Below are positions 60,109-64,000 of a stretch of DNA of 64,000 nucleotides, one piece after another. The position numbers were made by a program, and so were the translations under genes. Below the pieces are notes generated by a model that was not told where the DNA came from, searched no databases, and worked only from the letters and a program-made list of their open reading frames with translations. Every line of letters starts with the position of its first letter. The first letter of the stretch is position 1. Source of the stretch: DASYQD01 sp963846495 (GTDB taxonomy: Bacteria; Acidobacteriota; Thermoanaerobaculia; Multivoradales; JAIOJS01); NCBI GenBank assembly GCA_963846495.1, contig CAWJWP010000017.1:124001-188000 (forward strand), written 5' to 3'.

Positions 60109-61548
60109 CTAGCTACGGAACATGCCGCTCTTAGCGGCCGGGTCTGCTCCGCCCATGAGCCGCTGATTGAGCTCCTTGATGCGCTCCATCAGCTTCTCGA
60201 TCTTCTGCTGCGCCTCGTCCTTGAGGCGCTTGTAGTCGGCGCGCATGCGTTCGCCTTCCTGGCGCTGCTCCTCCAGGCGCTCGCCGAGCTCGCGGATCTT
60301 CTCGTCGCGGTCGCCGAGCTGCGACTGCATGTAGCGCGCTTGGTCGTCGCGCTCGGCGAGCACGAGCTTCTGCTTCTCTTCCTGCTCCTCGTACAGCTTC
60401 TTGTACTGCTGGAGCATGATGATCTCGGAAAAATCGGCGGTCGACGGCATGCCGTCCCCCTTGGTCTCGAGGTTGGGGAACATCTTGCGCAGCTTGAGCG
60501 AGAGGTCCTCGGGGTCGGACGACTCGCGCATCGCCATTTCGTACGAGATGGTGCCGTGCACCAGCAGCGACAAGAGCGACTGGTTCATCGACTGCATGCG
60601 GTAGTAGCCGACCGAAGACTCCACCTCTTCGTGCAGGTCGGCGGTCTCGCCACGCTCGATCATCTTCGACAGCTTGGGCGAGGAGCGCATGATCTCGAGC
60701 GCGGCGATGCGCCCCTTGCCGTCCTGCCGCTCGAGCAGCTTCATCGACACCACACCCTTGAGGATCTGCGCCAGCTGCGTGCGCACCTGCCCCTGCTGGT
60801 TGGGCGGGAAAGTGTCGAGGATGCGGTCGACCGTCTGCGTCGCGCTGTTGGTGTGCAGCGTCGAGAAGACGAGGTGGCCGGTCTCGGCGGCAGTGATCAC
60901 CGTCGCCACCGTCTCCGGGTCGCGCATCTCGCCCACCATGATGACGTCGGGGTCTTGCCGTAGCGCGTTCCTCAGCGCCTCGGTGAAGCGCGTGGTGTCG
61001 GTACCCACTTCGCGCTGCGACACGGTCGCCGCGGCATCGGTGAAGAGGAACTCCATGGGGTCTTCGATGGTGATGATGTGGCAGGGTCGTCGCGCCGCGA
61101 TGTGCTTGATGACGGCGGCGAGGGTCGTCGACTTGCCGCTGCCGGTAGGGCCAGTCACCAGGATCAGCCCCATCGGCAGGTCGCAGAACTCGAGCAGCAC
61201 GTCGGGCAGCTCGAGCTCGTCGAGCCCCTTGATGTTGAAGGGGATGAGACGGAACGCCGCCGCCAGCGTGCCGCGTTGCATGTAGATGTTGCCGCGGAAG
61301 CGGGCGAGCCCGTGCACGCCGTAGCCGATGTCGACCGACATGTGCTGCTCGAGCTTCGCCTTCTGCGCGTCGGTGAGCACGTCCTCGAGCAACTGGCGGA
61401 TCTGCGGCGGCGTGAGCGGATCGGCCTGCAACGGCACCAGCCGGCCGTTGACACGCATGAGCGGCGGCCGCGTGGGCTTCAGGTGGAGGTCCGAAGCCCC
61501 GTGCTTGGTCATCAGCCGCAGCAGCTCGTCGAGATGTTGCGAAGGCAC
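60109..61548 (-). CDS. pilT: Type IV pilus retraction ATPase PilT with C-terminal coiled coil
   Basis: 479 residues from GTG 61548. This start gives the normal PilT beginning (HLDELLRLMTKHGASDLHLK) and has TAGACT 10 nt upstream; the frame is open to 61758, but that extension is Pro/Arg-rich. Walker A is GPTGSGKSTT (~134), the Asp box is HIITIEDPMEFLF, Walker B is DPDVIMVGEMRDPETV, and the His box is GHLVFSTLHTNSA. These mark the retraction ATPase rather than PilB. After the usual end near residue 370 there is an extra ~100-residue charged coiled coil (QQYKKLYEEQEEKQKLVLAE ... RLKDEAQQKIEKLMERIKEL). No other pilus gene is in the window. Confidence 0.93.
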   Translation of the reverse strand: MPSQHLDELLRLMTKHGASDLHLKPTRPPLMRVNGRLVPLQADPLTPPQIRQLLEDVLTDAQKAKLEQHMSVDIGYGVHGLARFRGNIYMQRGTLAAAFRLIPFNIKGLDELELPDVLLEFCDLPMGLILVTGPTGSGKSTTLAAVIKHIAARRPCHIITIEDPMEFLFTDAAATVSQREVGTDTTRFTEALRNALRQDPDVIMVGEMRDPETVATVITAAETGHLVFSTLHTNSATQTVDRILDTFPPNQQGQVRTQLAQILKGVVSMKLLERQDGKGRIAALEIMRSSPKLSKMIERGETADLHEEVESSVGYYRMQSMNQSLLSLLVHGTISYEMAMRESSDPEDLSLKLRKMFPNLETKGDGMPSTADFSEIIMLQQYKKLYEEQEEKQKLVLAERDDQARYMQSQLGDRDEKIRELGERLEEQRQEGERMRADYKRLKDEAQQKIEKLMERIKELNQRLMGGADPAAKSGMFRS

Positions 61549-61651
61549 GGTGAGCGGCAGTCTAACGCAAGCCTCACGCGGCCCCGATGGTCGCGCGGGG
61601 GGGAGTTCCGCGAAATCAGAGGTGTGGGCGGGGGCGCCCCCTGCACCTAGA

Positions 61652-61709
61652 GGGGCAGGGGGACGGGGGGATAGGGGTGGGACAAAAGCCGGGGAGGGGG
61701 TTGGGCGGG
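61652..61709 (+). other. G-rich tract with G-quadruplex potential
   Basis: Between pilT and lexA, five runs of 4, 5, 6, 4 and 3 guanines lie within 30 nt (61652-61681), with loops of 2, 2, 3 and 1 nt. Another set of G runs follows at 61691-61709. This meets the usual sequence rule for an intramolecular G-quadruplex on the plus strand. Confidence 0.55.
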
Positions 61710-61742
61710 CGGTGGCAGCGCGCTTTGCGCGCGGGGGTGAAT

Positions 61743-61771
61743 TTGACTTACGCCGCACTTCCGCCTATCCT
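61743..61771 (+). promoter_or_regulatory. lexA promoter, leaderless type
   Basis: TTGACT (61743-61748), 17-nt spacer, TATCCT (61766-61771), then 8 nt to the lexA ATG. Transcription would start at or just before the start codon. No palindromic LexA box of a known type was recognised in or near it. Confidence 0.6.
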
Positions 61772-61779
61772 GTTTGACC

Positions 61780-62388
61780 ATGGGCGCACCACTCACCGAA
61801 CGGCAGAAGGCGATCCTCGATTTCTTCGCCGAGTTCCAACGCCGCCACGGCTATCCGCCGACGCACCGCGAGATCCGCGACCGCTTCGGCTACACGTCGT
61901 ACGGCACGGTGCACAAACACCTGCGCCTCTTGCGCGAGAAGGGCTACCTCGCCGGCGAGCAGCACCAGAAGCGCGGGCTGCGTCTCGCTCCGAGCGAAGA
62001 GACGGTGGCGCCGGAGATCCCCTTCCTCGGCCGCATCGCCGCCGGCCGTCCCATCGAGGCGATCACGGGCCAGGACCGTCTCGCCGTGCCGCCGTCGCTC
62101 CTCCATGGCCCGATCGACGACCACTACGTGCTGCGCGTCGTCGGCGACTCGATGATCGAAGAAGGCATCCACGACGGCGACCTCGTCGTCGTCCGCCGCC
62201 GCGACCAGGCGACGCCTGGCGAGATGGTCGTCGCGCTGATCGGCGAAGACGCCACGCTCAAGCGCATCTACCCCGAAGGCCCGACCGTGCGCCTGCAGCC
62301 CGCCAACGCCGCGATGCAGCCGATCTTCGTCCCGGCGAATGACGTGCGCGTGCAAGGCGTCGTCGTCGGCTTGATGCGCCGCTTCTGA
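61780..62388 (+). CDS. lexA: LexA SOS-response repressor
   Basis: This 202-residue protein starts at ATG 61780; an in-frame TTG at 61774 is less likely. The winged HTH has LTERQKAILDFFAEFQRRHG, PPTHREIRDRFGYTSYGTVH and KHLRLLREKGYL. The self-cleavage site is Ala88-Gly89 in GRIAAGRPIEA. The catalytic dyad is Ser124 (GDSMIEEGI) and Lys161 (DATLKRI). All elements for RecA-stimulated autoproteolysis are present. It represses DNA-damage genes and normally itself. The G-rich tract upstream lies between it and divergent pilT. Confidence 0.95.
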   Translation: MGAPLTERQKAILDFFAEFQRRHGYPPTHREIRDRFGYTSYGTVHKHLRLLREKGYLAGEQHQKRGLRLAPSEETVAPEIPFLGRIAAGRPIEAITGQDRLAVPPSLLHGPIDDHYVLRVVGDSMIEEGIHDGDLVVVRRRDQATPGEMVVALIGEDATLKRIYPEGPTVRLQPANAAMQPIFVPANDVRVQGVVVGLMRRF

Positions 62389-62490
62389 CGCTCTCGGCGT
62401 CATCGCGATCTCGACGCCGCGGCATCTAACCCTCGTCGCGGGCTCATCCGGATAGGTCGGCGCATGCGCGCGGGCTATGCTGCCGCCTCC

Positions 62491-63768
62491 ATGACCGCCT
62501 TACCCGAGCTGCGAATCGAGGAGCATCGCCTCGACAACGGCCTGCGTGTGGTCTTCAACCCCGACCACGCGCTGCCGCTCGTCGCCGTCAACCTCTGGTA
62601 CCACGTCGGCTCGCAGAACGAGACGCCGGGGCGCACCGGCTTCGCCCACCTCTTCGAGCACATGCTCTTCCAGGGCAGCCAGCACGTCGGCACCAACGAC
62701 CACTTCCGCTACGTGCAGCAGGTCGGCGGCGTCGCCAACGGCTCCACCTGGTACGACCGCACCAACTATTACGAGACGCTGCCGGCGACGCACCTCGAGC
62801 TCGGGCTCTGGCTGGAGTCGGACCGCATGGGCTGGCTGCTGCCGGCGATGACCGCCGAGAAGCTCGAGATGCAGCGGCAGGTGGTGATGAACGAGCGCCG
62901 CCAGCGGGTCGACAACCAGCCCTACGGCCGCGCCTACGAGCGGCTCGACGAGCTGCTCTTCCCCGACAGCCACCCGTACCACTGGCCGGTCATCGGCTAC
63001 ATGGAGGACATCGCGGCGGCGACGCTCGAGGACGTCGAGCGCTTCTTCCGCACTTGGTACACGCCCGACAACGCGGTGCTCACGCTTTCCGGCGCCTTCG
63101 AGCCGGCGGCGGCGCTGGCGCTCGTCGAGCGCTACTTCGGCGACATCCCGCCGGGGCCGAAGCCGCTGCGGCCGCGGCCGGCGCTCGCCGAGCTCGCGGG
63201 CCCGGTGCGCGAAACGCAGACCGACGCCGTCGAGCTGTCGCGGCTCCACCTCGCCTTCCGTCTGCCGCCCTACGGGCAGGACGACTGGTACGCCGCCGAC
63301 CTGCTCGCCACCGTGCTCACCGGCGGCCGCTCGAGCCCGCTCTACCGCGACCTCGTCTACGAGCGGCAGCTGGCGCAGGACATCGGTGCCTTCGCGCTGC
63401 CCACCGAGCTCGCGGGCAGCTTTGCGCTGGTGGCGACGGCGCGTCCCGACGTCGAGCCCGCGGCGCTCGAGGCGGCGGTGCGCGAGCACCTGCGGCGGGC
63501 CGGCGAGGAGCCCTTCGCCGCCGAGGAGCTCGAGCGCGCGCGCAACCGCGTCCTCACCCACCACTGGGAGGGATTGCAGCAACTCGACCAGCGCGCCGAC
63601 CAGCTGTCGCAGCTCGTCACCTTTTTCGGCGACCCGCACCTGCTGCAGCGCGAGCTCGAGCGCTACCGCACGCTCGCCGCCGAAGATTTGCAGCGCTGCG
63701 CGGCGCGTTGGCTCGTCGACGAGCGTTCGGTGGCGGTGACGGTGGTGCCGGCCCGGGAGGCGGCTTGA
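62491..63768 (+). CDS. M16 family zinc peptidase (catalytic subunit)
   Basis: 425 residues from ATG 62491; TATGCT lies 9 nt upstream and there is no Shine-Dalgarno. The frame is open to 62464. The inverted zinc motif HxxEH is present (HLFEHMLF, His53, Glu56, His57), with the distal glutamate region VVMNERRQ at ~132-138. The C-terminal M16_C domain has LHLAFRLPPYGQDDWYAADL, VLTGGRSSPLYRDLVYERQL and GSFALVATARPDVEP. There is no signal peptide in this start; the long frame adds only MRAGYAAAS. It forms half of an M16A/B-type pair with the overlapping next gene, in which one subunit is usually catalytic and the other not. Confidence 0.92.
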   Translation: MTALPELRIEEHRLDNGLRVVFNPDHALPLVAVNLWYHVGSQNETPGRTGFAHLFEHMLFQGSQHVGTNDHFRYVQQVGGVANGSTWYDRTNYYETLPATHLELGLWLESDRMGWLLPAMTAEKLEMQRQVVMNERRQRVDNQPYGRAYERLDELLFPDSHPYHWPVIGYMEDIAAATLEDVERFFRTWYTPDNAVLTLSGAFEPAAALALVERYFGDIPPGPKPLRPRPALAELAGPVRETQTDAVELSRLHLAFRLPPYGQDDWYAADLLATVLTGGRSSPLYRDLVYERQLAQDIGAFALPTELAGSFALVATARPDVEPAALEAAVREHLRRAGEEPFAAEELERARNRVLTHHWEGLQQLDQRADQLSQLVTFFGDPHLLQRELERYRTLAAEDLQRCAARWLVDERSVAVTVVPAREAA

Positions 63769-64000
63769 GCGAGGCCGCGAGCGAAGGCGTCGCGGACGCA
63801 AAGCCGCCGGCTGGCGGGCCGCTCGACCGCAGCCGTCCGCCCGCCGCCGCGCCGCCGCTGCCCTTCCGCTTCCCTCCTTTCCTCCACCGGCGGCTGCTGC
63901 CGGGAGTCGACCTCTACGCTGCGCACGTGCCGCGCGCGCCGATGGCGTCGGTCGAGCTCATCCTGCCGCGCGGCGGACAGAGCGACCCCGCCGACGCGCG
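63765..64000 (+). CDS. Second M16-type peptidase subunit, cut by right window edge
   Basis: Starts with TTG in a TTGA overlap with the stop of the preceding M16 gene, so the two are translationally coupled. 78 residues are visible. A Pro/Ala-rich lead (EGVADAKPPAGGPLDRS) is followed by an M16 N-terminal strand pattern: FHRR-like LHRRLLPGVDLYAAHVPRAP, then MASVELILPRGGQSDPADA. The second strand replaces the zinc-subunit VNLWYHVGSxxE pattern with the xGxxxDP pattern common in the non-catalytic partner. Whether HxxEH is present lies outside the window. Confidence 0.7.
   Translation, partial: MSEAASEGVADAKPPAGGPLDRSRPPAAAPPLPFRFPPFLHRRLLPGVDLYAAHVPRAPMASVELILPRGGQSDPADA

Overview
The window is a GC-rich bacterial chromosome segment with dense gene packing. 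The lineage is most likely Acidobacteriota, perhaps Thermoanaerobaculia. This is inferred from three gene types typical of that phylum: a VWFA-related secreted protein, a translationally coupled ECF sigma factor plus Ser/Thr kinase with TPRs, and a PadR regulator followed by a HAAS-type membrane protein. No rRNA, tRNA, IS element or CRISPR array was recognised.

Left part (1-38657, all minus strand): this region is dominated by one transcription unit. It begins with a ~7,726-residue secreted protein (38657 to 15477) made of Ig-like and carboxypeptidase-regulatory-like modules, followed by thirteen ~1.1-kb glycine-rich repeat units. Next, 25 nt downstream, is a ~4,686-residue secreted Rhs/YD-repeat protein (15451 to 1388) with a polymorphic C-terminal toxin tip. 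Its reading frame is broken three times within 0.9 kb near its N-terminal third. A small double-CxxC protein, the presumed immunity gene, overlaps its stop codon. Last comes the start of a secreted esterase that runs off the left edge. I read this as a giant polymorphic-toxin/immunity locus with an even larger partner protein, and it is the most interesting object in the window.

Middle part (38992-50560, plus strand): an ECF sigma factor and TPR kinase lie divergent from the giant operon. They are followed by an acyl-CoA synthetase and a bifunctional enoyl-CoA hydratase/3-hydroxyacyl-CoA dehydrogenase (fatty-acid activation and beta-oxidation). The dehydrogenase gene is bracketed by two REP-like palindromes. 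Then come the VWFA-related protein, a PadR regulator with a palindromic operator over its -35 box, its HAAS membrane partner, and a secreted alpha/beta hydrolase.

Right part (50570-64000): a five-gene minus-strand operon encodes a HEAT-like protein, a RodZ-like protein, a second HEAT-like protein, a DnaJ-TPR protein and a PP2C phosphatase. Divergent from it is a long GreA-type elongation factor (two apparent frameshifts), followed by a GAF-GGDEF diguanylate cyclase. On the minus strand lie pilT and an N-acetylmuramoyl-L-alanine amidase. On the plus strand lie lexA and a pair of overlapping M16 peptidase genes, the second cut by the right edge.

Many transcripts here appear leaderless: a TAnnnT hexamer sits 6-10 nt before at least nine start codons.
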